Shown: positions 46,085 through 57,648 of the stretch, in pieces
Numbering within the stretch: the stretch's first letter is position 1
Layout: every line of letters starts with the position of its first letter
Assembly (NCBI RefSeq): GCF_963675165.1
Contig: NC_087388.1
Span: forward strand, 2,210,800-2,274,799
DNA: 64,000 nucleotides
Reading direction: 5' to 3'
From: Halichondria panicea
Taxonomy: Eukaryota > Porifera > Demospongiae > Suberitida > Halichondriidae
Notes under the pieces: model-generated
What the model saw: only the letters and a program-made list of their open reading frames with translations
What the model was told of the DNA's origin: nothing
Database searches by the model: none
Position numbers and translations under genes: made by a program

Positions 46085-46510
46085 TGTGACAGGGCCTAGG
46101 AAAACAACCCTTATGGAGCAAACTAATTAATTGTATTTTATTGCTTAATTAAATAAAGCAGTGCTTAAGCTTCAAATTGATTACAATATCACTCACTTTG
46201 CACCTTCCTACCTCAAAATATTTTCGGGTGAAAGGGGGACAGTATTGACCTACCGTTTTGAGAAACTAATGTTCCAAGTTCTATCCGCATGCAAGAACAG
46301 CCTGGCATGAAAAAATTCAATGGCTGCCTTGTAACGGCTATACAAAAAAATTTTCGGATAAAAAATTTTTTTTTTAAGTTAGAGGAGATGTTGAAGTTAC
46401 TTCTTATGAAAGAAAACCAAAATCCTAAAATAGCTCTAATATTTTACTTTGTAGTGTACTGAACATTATTAGTTTGCTCCATAAGGGTTGTTTTCCTAGG
46501 CCCTGTCACA
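46085..46510. mobile_element. MITE with ~43-bp perfect inverted termini
   Basis: The left terminus (46085-46127, tgtgacagggcctaggaaaa onwards) and the right terminus (46468-46510) are exact reverse complements over about 40 bp. The interior of about 340 bp is non-coding. It ends only 10 bp before the target duplication of the next element. Confidence 0.85.
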
Positions 46511-46519
46511 AATATCGAA

Positions 46520-47628
46520 AACAGTAGTGTAGCCTCGACTCCAGCCCCTTGAATAGTGGGCCTGGTATTTACTGTTAGCGCGTGGGTGGACAATTAATTT
46601 ATTATTTACCGTATTTTATCTCATTGAACGTTAAAACAGTTATTGTGATAAAGAACAGAAAAAAGAAAAAGAAGAGGCTACCTCTCTGTATATACTGTAG
46701 ACAGAGACAGCTAAGTAAAACATCAGCTCTGTAGATTTATTCATTAACTTGAGGCTCGGATCGGATACACACTCAGGCGACAAGTTAATCTCATAAGAAA
46801 TTAGTTAAACCTGTGGGTAAAAAATAAATGTGGATAAGTACAGTGGCTGTGACGTAACATAATGTGAGGACTACTTATTGATTTACACAATAGATTTACC
46901 ATTGAAAGCACTATCCATTAATACACACTCAAGCAACAAGTCCGGATACACACTCAAGCAACAAGTCCCTCGGATCGGATACACACAAGTCCCTCGGATT
47001 GTAAACACATTCAGGCCACACAGTTCTCGGATCAGATACCACGTATTTACTCTGTGACCAATTTTCGGCAAATGTCACAACAATACTTCCTTCCAGATCT
47101 CAGAGAGAATGGCACTGAACGTCGAACAGACACACCAACACTTTGAAGATGGCTTCACTCAGAAACAAGAGGAGAAATCACCATCACTACACTTCTTTCA
47201 GAGAGAGGTGCACTGGTCCTGTCAAGCTTCACATCAATCAAGAAAGGGAGTGTCTGGAAAGCAGATGGACTTGCTCTGGGACTTGCCATAGCCGGTACCC
47301 ACATAAACACCAGCGTACAGACACTTCAACCCCTCCAGCTGCTTGTCTTTCAAGACTAGACCTGGTTTTCCAACACAGGATAACGCGTACGCGAGAGCAG
47401 AAGAGAAGGTAGCAGCCATTACACAACTTGGACTAGATTTCTTTTTTCAATGACATCATTATAAATGAAACGGATATCAATGTTTTACAAACTAATGCGG
47501 AATAAGAATACTGATAAATATACTGCAATTTACGATTACCCAGATTCTGGGTAATTCTGGCGCATGCGTAAACAGTGTATACCAGGCCGCCTTTCTCAGC
47601 GGCTTGGAATCGAGGCTAACAGTAGTGT
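46520..47628. mobile_element. Mutator-like element, 1,087 bp, 11-bp target duplication
   Basis: The identical 11-mer aacagtagtgt at 46520-46530 and 47618-47628 flanks the element 46531-47617. Its ends agcctcgactccag...gggcctggtat and ataccaggc...ggaatcgaggct form imperfect inverted repeats of about 38 bp. A 9-11 bp duplication with long terminal repeats is typical of MULEs. No transposase frame is left; the longest internal frames are under 100 codons. Three tandem cacactcaagcaacaagtcc-like units lie near 46920-47000. Confidence 0.8.
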
Positions 47629-50383
47629 TACAGCACACAGCAGGTGAATACAATCTAGTACTGCATGCAAAAACAGTACAGTAATATCACACAGTAACAA
47701 TAACATTGTCTAGACTAGAGTGAGATGGCGTCAGGTACAAGGATGAGTCGGGAAACAATCCTCTTTGCCAAAAAGTGCAAACTTTGTCTTGCACACTTTG
47801 TTTTGATGAGCGGTACACCATCAAAATAGTATAATCCATCAAAAAAACCATACAAAGACATACATACTGGCGCTGCACCCATGTGTATTGAATGTTTGCC
47901 AGGCTTGCCGTCACGATATAACTAAGGTACTTGACACCTTTGTACCTCGATGCCTAGCTGGCAATGAGTATCATATCTGAGAGAGAAAGCAAAGCATAAT
48001 TATATATGCAGTGTTAAAGCATGTGATAGCAATGTGTTCGCCTTGTTGTTGTAGTCGATATTTGTGTGAAAGAGTGTTGGAAACGAAAAAATACCAACAT
48101 TAAATTGTGAGCAATGGCTCGAAGCCAAAAAATGACAGTAAACAGACTACAATTGTAAGTAATCTCACCTAGCTCTGGGGATACATATAATAAACTACTT
48201 TTGTGCTACCCGAAGTGTGGTACTAGTAGTCTACCATCAACCACAGCTTGATTTGCATGCATGCAATGTTTTTATCAAGTTTTCCCCACATGTTTACATC
48301 TTGGAGTTTACATGTAAGGCTCATAAACGTGTGATATTTATTTTTCTGACAGGTTCCACAATATACTACTTGGAGAGCCTCTTACTTATATTCTCACCTT
48401 TATTAATCCTGAAGTTTACAGTGTGCACACGCTTTATATCCAGTCAGTGGAAAGAAATGTGATCGGCTACAAGAGTTCTTACAAACTTTATCCAGAAAAA
48501 ACTGGCTGGAAATAGCTCAGGACGTGCAAACATCAATAGATCTTGTTTATTGACTCTCCCTCTCTCATAAATTCTGCCTTATACATCTGATCACAGTTAG
48601 TATTTAGCCCATGCAAGAAAGGAGTTCTCCCAGAGACACTACATACGCAGCCATTTTCTCAATTTGTTTACTATTTTGATTATGTAACAAAAATAAAATT
48701 CACGTGAATTGACCGTGTGCGTAGTGACTGTATTCATTGTGTCTACCCACTACAGTTTTTGGCATGCAGTTCTGCACATGACTTAAATTGTGCATTGCAT
48801 AAAAATAATCACTGTTGAATACAACGCCTAACTCTGTGCTGGGGTCAAAGTACGATCCGTCTACACGCTCTGTGGTGAGTGTGTCGATGGTAAGGCCGGG
48901 CCGTCTAGTGTTCAGGGGTGGTGGTCCAGTAGTGAGCGTGTGGAGGGTTACCTGCATGTGCGTGCGCAGCAGGGGTAGAGCGATGAGTGTGTGGACACAA
49001 AAATGAGCTGTTTAAGCAAACTAGACACTTTCATGGACTGCTTTAACTGCTAATGAGACAGTATACGTAGTTGAAAAATAATAGGCTAGACACGCAGTGC
49101 TCAAAATTGCTAGTTTTTAGTGCCATTTCGGTTTGGGAGAGATTTGAAGAAAATTTTACGGCTAAGGTCCAAAAATTACACAGAGTAAGCTTGAATAAAT
49201 TGTCAAACTTTTGATAATAAAAATTTGTCCAGAAATACTTTAGTTCTGGAGATAATCGATGTTACATACATTTTTTTTACGATCACCATTATTATCAGCT
49301 AAAATTAGTTCCCACTACAACAACTTTTGGGGTTTGAATCATGTTGTAGCTTATTCTTTTACCTATACAATGGTATTAGCACAATTTCATAAATGTTTCG
49401 ATCTTGACATTTATACAACTACTCACCTATTTTTGTATTCTACTCTCTAGACGGATGCCCTGTAGTTGGTCTGTTGGTAAATCAGATTTGTTTTCTGTCT
49501 TAGTTCTGTAAATTAGCTAGCTCTTACTCATTGAATGAATCGCCTCAGTTTGAAGAGGTACATGTAAAGCCAATGGTAAATTATGCATTATTATGTTATT
49601 GAAATCGAAAACTGCCTCCCTTTCTTGTGTTTTAATATCAAAAGCGTGAACATGATGTACTCCCAAAGCCACAAATAATTGTTTGTAAAGGAGATTGGTC
49701 ACTCAGTCCAGAGTCCAGTCCAAAGTCCATGGTACAATGACCCAGGAAGTGTCATATATGACCATGGAAAACCACAAACCACAAAAACCATGTGAATATG
49801 ATGTCACAATTAAACCAGAAAAGGGAATTAACCAGGGGGTTTGTGCCTTTTGCATGATTGGTATACCTTGGGGAGTAGCCACAGGAAGCATTGGTACGAT
49901 AAAGCTGACTGTGTGTGTGTAATCAGGCTGTAATACGACTACGTGCAAATTTAATATCAGCTTATAATTATACTTAACTCGTGGATTTGCAAACTAAAGC
50001 TTCTTTCACGAGTTTTATGGGAAGGCTGTTGCATTCTTCAAAATCGTACTAAGCTCATTCAAAGTTTCTTGTTAAGCCATTTAATCAATCACATAAACAA
50101 TGAAAAGGATATGTTTGAGGTAATTATAAAGTATGTTTGTACAAGGAGGTGTTCAGTGTATGTCAGGGTAACTACATAATTATAGCTATATACGTGTCTA
50201 GTTATAGTTAGGTTAAGCCTCAGGGATGACGTATGTAGCAACACTTCACTGCTTGTGGGCTTCGTTCTGTTCTCAACTCAGTCCCGAAATTAATCTCTCA
50301 GTCTCACTATCGCTCAACGATGTTATATTGAAGGGGTTATCAAGTTGCTTATTCCGATGGTGGCAATCCAACCAAATTGATAG

Positions 50384-51463
50384 CTAGGTCTCTCCTCCAG
50401 CCTTTCGACAGCACACACACAACAGCACTAAAACAAGAACGCCGATTAAGAACACGATCACCAGCGACAACGCAACAATGATCCCTACAGTGGCAGGACC
50501 TGAGCATCTGAGTGGTTCTGTGTGGAAGAATATGGTACTACAATGAATATTTCTAAGGGGTGCGTCTTTACTTTTAGTTGTTAGTATTAGAGCTCAGTCT
50601 CACCGGTGTTGCTTCCAGAGTTGGTGCTGGTAGTGTCACTTGTGGTAGCCATAGTTGTGGTACCTGGGAAATACACTTGTCACGACTCAATTGGATATTC
50701 ACATGCAACTGTACATTTTGTGTCACCATGCAAAAGTATGGGGACCACCACAACAATAACTGGTAGCTAATGGTCTATATACATGCAATGCCTATAGTCT
50801 AGAAATACTTACCGAGAGTTGTTGGTGAATGTTGAGCCAAGTCAATCGCAGTGAGATGGTAAACTAACTTTAACTTAAACCTAGTGGTACGGTACAGATC
50901 AAAAGACATTTGCTTAAATTTTACTCCTTCCTTCATCTGTCTAAGAGTGATTTGGACTTCTTTGCAGCTCCATTGGGGGTTGTTGCTGTCTGTGCAGCTA
51001 TTGTAGATGACTGTGATATTAGAGTTTTTTTTATTTACCGGGATCAGGAATTCTCCGAGTGTAACTTTCAAGTAAAGTTGTTCGAATTGAGACTCGTTCG
51101 AAGAGACACGAAGTGTAATTTTTGTCTTTGGTCCCTCGAGCACTAGTGTGGGTCCTGGTGGAGACTGCTTCAACTCTGCAAGAATTTTTTTATATAAAGT
51201 GCATAAAGTATGGTAGTACATATTGTATATAGAAGAGCATCCTACAATAATTATATTTGAGATCAGTCAGTTGAGCACCATAGATAATCTATGAGTCCAC
51301 TTAGCTAGCTAACAATCTACTCCGTTCCAGCAACTATAAAGTTTTTACTAGTAGAAATACAAACAGACTCACTCAGATTCCGAGCATTGAATGTAACAGC
51401 TTTTACTGACTGCAAGGTCATGATGACTGCCAGCACAATAATGTAGCTGAGGTAGCCTCTCAT
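50384..51463 (-). CDS. B1: type I membrane protein of the same family, 4 exons, 215 aa
   Basis: Exons: 51463-51373 (signal peptide, MRGYLSYIIVLAVIMTL), 51175-50813 (121-codon ectodomain), 50663-50604 (Thr/Ser stalk, TTTMATTSDTTSTNSGSN), 50517-50384 (TM, VGIIVALSLVIVFLIGVLVL, then LLCVCCRKAGGET and stop). All junctions are phase 1. The ectodomain aligns with A1: PPGPTL against PAGDTI, KTKITLRVSS against KTKITFKITS, and YNSCTDSNNPQWSCKEVQITL against YNSCKDSNQPTWQCMEAQITL. The tail is only about ten residues, with juxtamembrane cysteines that may be palmitoylated, so signalling would need a partner. The closest paralog is B2 at 56252-57383. Function unknown. Confidence 0.85.
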
Positions 51464-51703
51464 GTCTACTGCTTTGTTTGACAGTTCCTTGGTTGAAATA
51501 TGAGAAAGTTGTATTCATGTTTGCAAGTCCAAGTCGTTTATTTATACTTGTACAATGAATGTATGTGCATGTGCATTGGTGTGGAGTGGCAGGGGGGATA
51601 TTTTCAGGAAGTTCCCCAGGTTTTTTTTTGTTTTGTTTATATAGCTAAGGATCTGTAATGTGAGATCTCTGGTGTATTACCAGACATCCTCGATCATATG
51701 ATC

Positions 51704-52255
51704 ATAATTATGCCTCGGTGCGCATGCGCAAGCGAGGTATACGGTAGTGTGTTTGTGTGTCTGTGTGTGTGTAGACTGCTACAGCTGCTCAAGGATGAAT
51801 CAAGTGCAAGTTTCTATAGGCTTCTAGTCATGTTTACTTGGATTTTAATTCATGGATTTGCAAAATAATGCTTCGTTCTCGAGTTATGCCTAGTTTTGCT
51901 TACTTGGAATGCCATTGCAGCCTTTTCAGAAGAGCACGTAGCCAAACTTGTTTACCGAGTGTTGCTACTCTACTTAGTAGTTAGCTCTGCACTAGAACGC
52001 TAGCTATTGGTAGCTGCAAGAGTGAGAAGAGAGCTGCAAGGCTCTGCTAATGCAGCCATTAATTTTAAACTTGAACTTTTGGCATCGATCGTTTTTAACA
52101 ACAATCATGGTTGATCATTACCCACTCTCTGAGTTTTTGCATGCAGCAAAATTAAATTGTTTATCATGTGCATAAAAGCTATTAGTAGCTTTATGTTATG
52201 TAGCTTTGGCATCTCCACTGAGACATCAGCACCCGCGGTGCTTTCATTATTTTAG
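51704..52255 (+). repeat. Dispersed ~560-bp repeat between B1 and A2
   Basis: It starts attatgcctcggtgcgcatg and is the best-preserved copy of the family also at 30641-31205 (+), 55070-55355 (-) and 29700-30205 (-). It sits at the boundary between the two duplicated A+B blocks. No ORF. Confidence 0.8.
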
Positions 52256-52697
52256 GCACTCTTTTTAGAGTGTGCGTATTTATATAATAGCACTCACTAT
52301 GAAACATGCTTGCATTTATCTTGTACGTACATTGCATATCACACAATGTGTGGCTAGTTTTGCTTCTCCTACCCTACAGTGATCATGTGACAAATTTCTT
52401 GTTGTTTTAAGCCATCGACCACATGACATCGTTTATAGCTGACTCATAAAATTATATCATTTTAATCCATACAACAAATAACATTTTGCACAGAAAAAGA
52501 GGTGATGTCTGAGCAATATACGTACACACATGTGTACCTAACTACTAGTTAGTCAGTATCAGGGATGATGTGGTAGCAACACTTGGCTTCACTGCTCGTG
52601 TGCTTCAGTTCCAATTGAGTCACTGAAATTGCTGACACTCAACGATGCTATTGGGTTCTCCAGTCCCTTAGTCATGTGAGCTGTCCACCAGTAACGT

Positions 52698-53757
52698 CTA
52701 GTTGGGCTGGGTTTGGTTCTCTACATCTTGAGTGGAACCCTGCAAAAATACGTACAAGCGTGTCATGGCACAGACAGTATTCATTTCAAAATGTGCATGT
52801 TGTTCCAGGGGAGGGGATAGTGTACATCTATGTATTGCCTTTGGTCATTTTTCTGCTTACGTAAACACTCACATTTTTGGTCCTCTTCATGTACATCACC
52901 ACCATAGCTAATATTAGAGCCACAATGATTAGCAGACAAACAGCCACGGCAATGATTAGTCCCATGGAAGCAGAATCAAGAGCTCCTGCAAATAGAGCAT
53001 ACAATGTCATTGACCATCATAAGAGGCGAAGGCAATTAGTTTAGTAGAAGTAATTGTAAAACGTACCTTTGTTACTGCCAGTATCGATAATACTAAGAGT
53101 GGTTGTCAACCTGGTCAGTGTCTGGTCAGTGGGGTCTGCATGGTTGTGAGGTTAAATAAAAAAGATCCCCACTATCACTAGATCTATACTGTGGCAATTT
53201 TGCTAGTCAACAGTAAACTCACCAGTAGTAGTAGGAGGCTGGAGTTGAACTGTGGACAGAATTTCCTCTTCTACAATACCATTGTAGAGGCCAAATGAAA
53301 TGTTTTGGAATTTGTGCTCTCTTCTCCACAGCGTTATTTGTGCCTCTTTACACCACGATGTGGGTTGGTCACTGTCTGTACAACTGTTATAGATAACAGT
53401 GTAATTGCCTCGAGGCCTTTCTTGATGTACACGAAACGTTCCGACCACCACATTCAGAACGAGGTTTCGGAAGTACGAATCATTTGAGGTGATTCTAAAG
53501 GTGATTTTAGTCTTGTCCACATTAAGGAATATTGTATCTCCAGCTGGAGTCAGTTCCTGATCTGCAAGAAGTTTCAAAATATGCATTAACTACAGTAAAA
53601 GACATATCATTGCATGTACACATTAACAACAAGCTACAGCTATACGTATAATAGCTAGCTAGTATTACAGCCACTCACTAGTGTCTGCTTGTGCTTGTGG
53701 CACAAAGATAGCCAGGGTTATGGCCACAATGAAGTAGCTGAGCTTGTTTCCAGACAT
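52698..53757 (-). CDS. A2: type I membrane protein, paralog of A1, 5 exons, 213 aa
   Basis: Exons: 53757-53679 (signal peptide, KLSYFIVAITLAIFVPQAQA), 53561-53223 (113-codon ectodomain), 53135-53067 (stalk, TDQTLTRLTTTLSIID), 52985-52873 (TM, LIIAVAVCLLIIVALILAM, then YMKRTKN), 52739-52698 (tail GSTQDVENQTQPN, stop). All are in phase. The signal peptide and TM exons are nearly the same as in A1, while the ectodomain has many replacements. It keeps the Cys pair (NSCTDSDQPTSWCKEAQITL) and lacks about five residues before the stalk. The tail is ten residues shorter and reads differently from A1 after STQ, so the cytoplasmic ends have diverged. Confidence 0.85.
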
Positions 53758-55284
53758 GTTCTTCTTGTTTTCTTGATTTTAATATCTTTATCACAAGCAG
53801 GATTATTATCACAAGCAGAATTACCCATTATATATGCAAGTAGATCTATATAGCTAGCTAGCTGGATTTAATGATTCCCTGGTACTTACCCATGGGCCCA
53901 GTAGATCTGCTGATCTGTGGTTAATTCTGTCATCGTGCACAAATTAATGACCTACAATGCTATGAATAACATTATTTCACAACTTTAGCAGAACAGCTGC
54001 AGTGAAATTGCAGACAAATCTATCTGTGAAAATAATTATGTCACCTTAAGGTAACTGTACTGCATAACTCTGTGGTCGAAACAATCATCGAATGCCTCTT
54101 CTTGACGACAGCTTAGAGGTTATGCACAGGGCGTGGTCATGCAACACCCACGTGGATCATTGTCAACCACGTTGAGTGGCAAAAAAACTTTTTTTACACA
54201 CAAGTGGATAGTAAATAGCACAATTGATCGACGTGTTTATGCAAAAACGATATGCTAGTGTATATTCAGTTGGTAAACCAGTATTTTTTGTGTGTGTGTG
54301 CAGGACGTCTTAGTTTCTGTAAATTAGCTAGCTCTTACTGAATCGCTTCAGTTTGAAGAGGTGTAAAGCGAATTACCAATTATGCAATCATTATGTAGAA
54401 AACTGTCTCCCTTAATTTCTTGTGTTTTAATATTAAGAGCGTAAACATGGTGTACTCCAAAGCCACAATTCAAAGAGCCCAATTAAAGACTTTCTTTGGC
54501 ACGGATTTTGTGTTGATTGAAGCTTGTAACTGCTGTTAAGCACATTATTATATTATTTGAAGTGATAGCAGCATTTGCCCAACTCTGCGTCATTAGTTCA
54601 CTGATAGATTTTTTATGCTAGCAACACTTCCCAGAAAGTGCACATGCCTTTGTGCAGAGTCTTTCATCAGGAGTATCATGTGAATGCACTGCCATATGGG
54701 GAAACCACAAAAACAAATGTGGCTTCAAGGCACAATCCAGAACAAAGGTACAAAGGGAATTAACCAGGGAATTAACCAGGGGGTTTGTACCTTTTGTATG
54801 TATGCCATAGATGGACTATGTTTATATTTAGTGTGACATAATTATAGTGTGACATAATTATACCTCGGTGAGTAGCCACATGCAGGAAGCATTGGTACTG
54901 TAAAGCCGGCTGCCTGTAATGCGACTAGAATTAATATCAGCTTCTATAGAGTTCTATAGACTTTTAGAACTGACAGGTTGGATTTAAAATCTACAGAAAC
55001 AAGATCACACAAGCAGCCATTGATGTACAGCAAAGCACAACACACATTTTTTGACAACTCAGTACAGCCTACATCCAGCCATACAAGTAGAGAAGCAACA
55101 CTCGGTGAACAAGTTTTGCTGCTACGGACTCTTCTGAAAAGGCTGCAATGGCATTCCAAGTAAAACTAGGCATAACTCGAAAACGAAGCTTTATTTTGCA
55201 AATCCACAAATAGCAAGCAAATGACTAGAAGCCTATAGAAACTCTTACTTGCACTTCGTTGATCCTTGAGCAGCTGAAATAGTC

Positions 55285-55318
<34 letters not shown>

Positions 55319-56251
55319 ACCGTATACCTCGCTTGCGCATGCGCACCGAGGCATAAAAAGCACACTTGTACTCCAGTACTTGCACTTGTGTTCAAATTCA
55401 CAGCACAAATATAGCTGCTTCCTATGTTATGGTTATCATAAATCTAGGGACCTTCAAACTTACACAGTGGGCTAAAGATGGTCTCAGCTCACAGACAGCA
55501 GTCTTAGATTACACGTGGGTCAAAGTTCAAGATATATTGGCAATCGGCGTTTGGACATTGGTGCATATCTGGAGGTCAAAGGTCACAAACATTGGCAATG
55601 CATTATTGGTGCATGACGCTACCTCCAGGGCCACTGTAAAAACCACAAACCATGCACAAAAACCATGTGAATATGATGTCACAATTAAAACAGAAAAGGG
55701 AATTAACCAGGGGGTTTGTGCCTTTTGCATGATTGGTATACCTTGGGGAGTAACCACAGGAAGCATTGGTACGATAAAGCTGACTGTGTGTATGTGTAAT
55801 CGGGCTGTAATACAACTACAAATATCAGCTTATAATTATACTTAACTCGTGGACTTGCAAACTAAAGCTTCTTTCACGAGTTTTATGGGAAGGCTGTTGC
55901 ACTCTTCAAAATCATACTAAGCAAATCTTTTCGTTCATTGTTAAGCCATTAATCAGGAATAACAATTATGTTTGAGGTAATTATAATGTATGTTTGTAAA
56001 TAAAACAAGGAGGTGTTCAGTGCATGTATGCAGAGTAACGTACATAATTATAGCTATATACTTGTCTAGTTGTAGTTAGGTTGAGCCTTAGGGATGACGT
56101 ATGTAGCAACACTTCACTGCTTGTGGGCTTCGTTCTGTTCTCAACTCAGTCCCGAAATTAATCTCTCAGTCTCACTATCGCTCAACGATGTTATATTGAA
56201 GGGGTTATCAAGTTGCTTATTCCGATGGTGGCAATCCAACCAAATCGATAG
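53758..56251. other. Spacer between A2 and B2, no gene recognised
   Basis: Shorter than the A1-B1 spacer because it lacks the two transposons found there. The stretches 54300-54490 and 55620-55830 match 49497-49680 and 49760-49930 upstream of B1. A reverse copy of the dispersed repeat lies at 55070-55355 with a (CA)n tract at about 55288-55310. The 159-codon frame at 55366-55845 runs through this duplicated non-coding DNA. Confidence 0.5.
55070..55355 (-). repeat. Reverse partial copy of the dispersed family at 51704
   Basis: The stretch from agtagagaagcaacactcgg to cgcttgcgcatgcgcaccgaggcat is the reverse complement of the first half of 51704-52255, including the CG-rich terminus. The (CA)n run inside corresponds to the (GT)n run of the other copies. 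Confidence 0.75.
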
Positions 56252-57383
56252 CTAGGGCTCTCCTCCTTCAGCCTTTCGACAGCACACGCACAACAGCACT
56301 AACACAAGAACGCCGATTAAGAACACGATCACCAGCGACAACGCAACAATGATCCCTACAGTGGCAGGACCTGACAATCTGAGTGGTTCTGTGTGGGAGA
56401 ATATGGTACTACAATGAATATTTCTAAGGGGTGCTTCTTTAGTTTTAGTTTTTAGCTGTAGAGCTTAGTCTCACCGGTGTTGCTTCCTGGCTGTTCAGAG
56501 TTGATGCTGGTAGTGTCCTCACTTGTGGTTACCATAGTAGTGGTACCTGAGGAAATACACTTGTCACGACTCGATTGGATAGTCATGCACAACTGTACAC
56601 ATTTTGTGTCACTATGTAAAGTATGGGGACCACGTACCACAACAATACTGGTAGCTATAATCGTCTATATAGTCTAGAAATACTTACTGAGAGTTGTTGG
56701 TGAATATTGAGTCAGTTCAATCGTAGTGAGATAGTAAACTAACTTAAACCTAGTTGTACGGTACAGATCAAAGGACATTTGCTGAAATAATCCAAATTCT
56801 TCCCCTCCCTTCGTCTGTCTAAGAGTGATTTGGACTTCTTTGCACCTCCATTGAGGGTCGTCGCTGTCTGTGCAGCTGTTGTAGATCACTGTGAGATTTG
56901 AGTTTATTGTATTTGCCCGGATTATGATTTTTCCGAGTTTAACTTTTAAGTAAAGTGTTTCGAATAGAGACTCGTTCGAAGAGACACGAAGTGTAACTTT
57001 TGTCTTTGGTCCCTCGAGCACTAGTGTAGGTCCTGGTGGAGACTGCTTCAACCCTGCAAGAAGTTTTTATATAAAGTGCATGAAGTATGGTAGTGCATAA
57101 AATTATCATCCTACAATAATTATATTTGACATCAGTCAGTTGAGTCCAGTCCACCATACATAATCTGAGTCCACTCAGCTAGCTACAAAACTATTTCTTA
57201 ACTTTACTACTAGTATACTCTGGCCATTCCAGCAACTGCATGAATGTAAGCAAACTATAAAGTTTTTACTTAGATCTAGGTAGAAATACAAACAGACTCA
57301 CTCAGATTCTGAGCATTGAACGTAACAGCTTTTGCTGACTGCAAGACTGCCAGCACAATAATGTAGCTGAAGTAGCCTCTCAT
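56252..57383 (-). CDS. B2: type I membrane protein, paralog of B1, 4 exons, 218 aa
   Basis: Exons: 57383-57302 (signal peptide, MRGYFSYIIVLAVLQSAKA), 57053-56688 (122-codon ectodomain), 56546-56475 (stalk, TTTMVTTSEDTTSINSEQ), 56388-56252 (TM identical to B1, VGIIVALSLVIVFLIGVLVL, tail LLCVCCRKAEGGEP, stop). All junctions are phase 1. The first third of the ectodomain and the segment from TVIYNSC to QITLRQ are almost identical to B1. The stretch between them (KLGKIIIRANTINSNL against TLGEFLIPVNKKNSNI) and the loop after QITLRQ differ strongly. Ectodomain change is therefore concentrated in two patches. Function unknown. Confidence 0.85.
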
Positions 57384-57648
57384 GTCTACTGCTTTGCTTG
57401 ACAGATGAATTGATTCTTAGTTGAAATATATTGTAGAGAAAGTCCATCCAGTTGTACTTTGTATTTATGTTTTGACATGCAAGTCCCTGTATTTATGCTG
57501 GAAGAATACATGAAATGGCAAGGGAAAATTCCCAGGGAGATTCCCAGGGAGTTACCCAGGGGTTGTTTTTTAAAAGAGATCTCTGGCATGCAGGGTGACA
57601 TCCTCACATTACAGGAAACTTGCCAACATCTTATGAATTTGCCCCACT

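Larger units (their letters stand above)
45499..50383. other. Spacer between A1 and B1, no gene recognised
   Basis: It contains a MITE (46085-46510), a large Mutator-like element (46520-47628) and B-side flanking DNA. The stretch 49497-49960 matches 54300-54490 and 55620-55830 near B2. Short open frames at 47109-47412 and 48217-48462 have no coding character that I can support. Confidence 0.5.

Noticed and set aside
47109-47412. Overlapping 60- and 89-codon plus-strand frames inside the Mutator-like element
   Set aside because: Too short and without transposase motifs; considered as a remnant but not supportable.
49695-49948. Similar frames at 49695-49948 and 55366-55845 that looked like a conserved duplicated gene
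   Set aside because: The similarity is nucleotide-level duplication of spacer DNA. It lacks splice signals, and both strands are equally open.
55366-55845. 159-codon plus-strand frame
   Set aside because: The counterpart at 49.7 kb does not keep the frame over its length, so I treat it as duplicated non-coding DNA.
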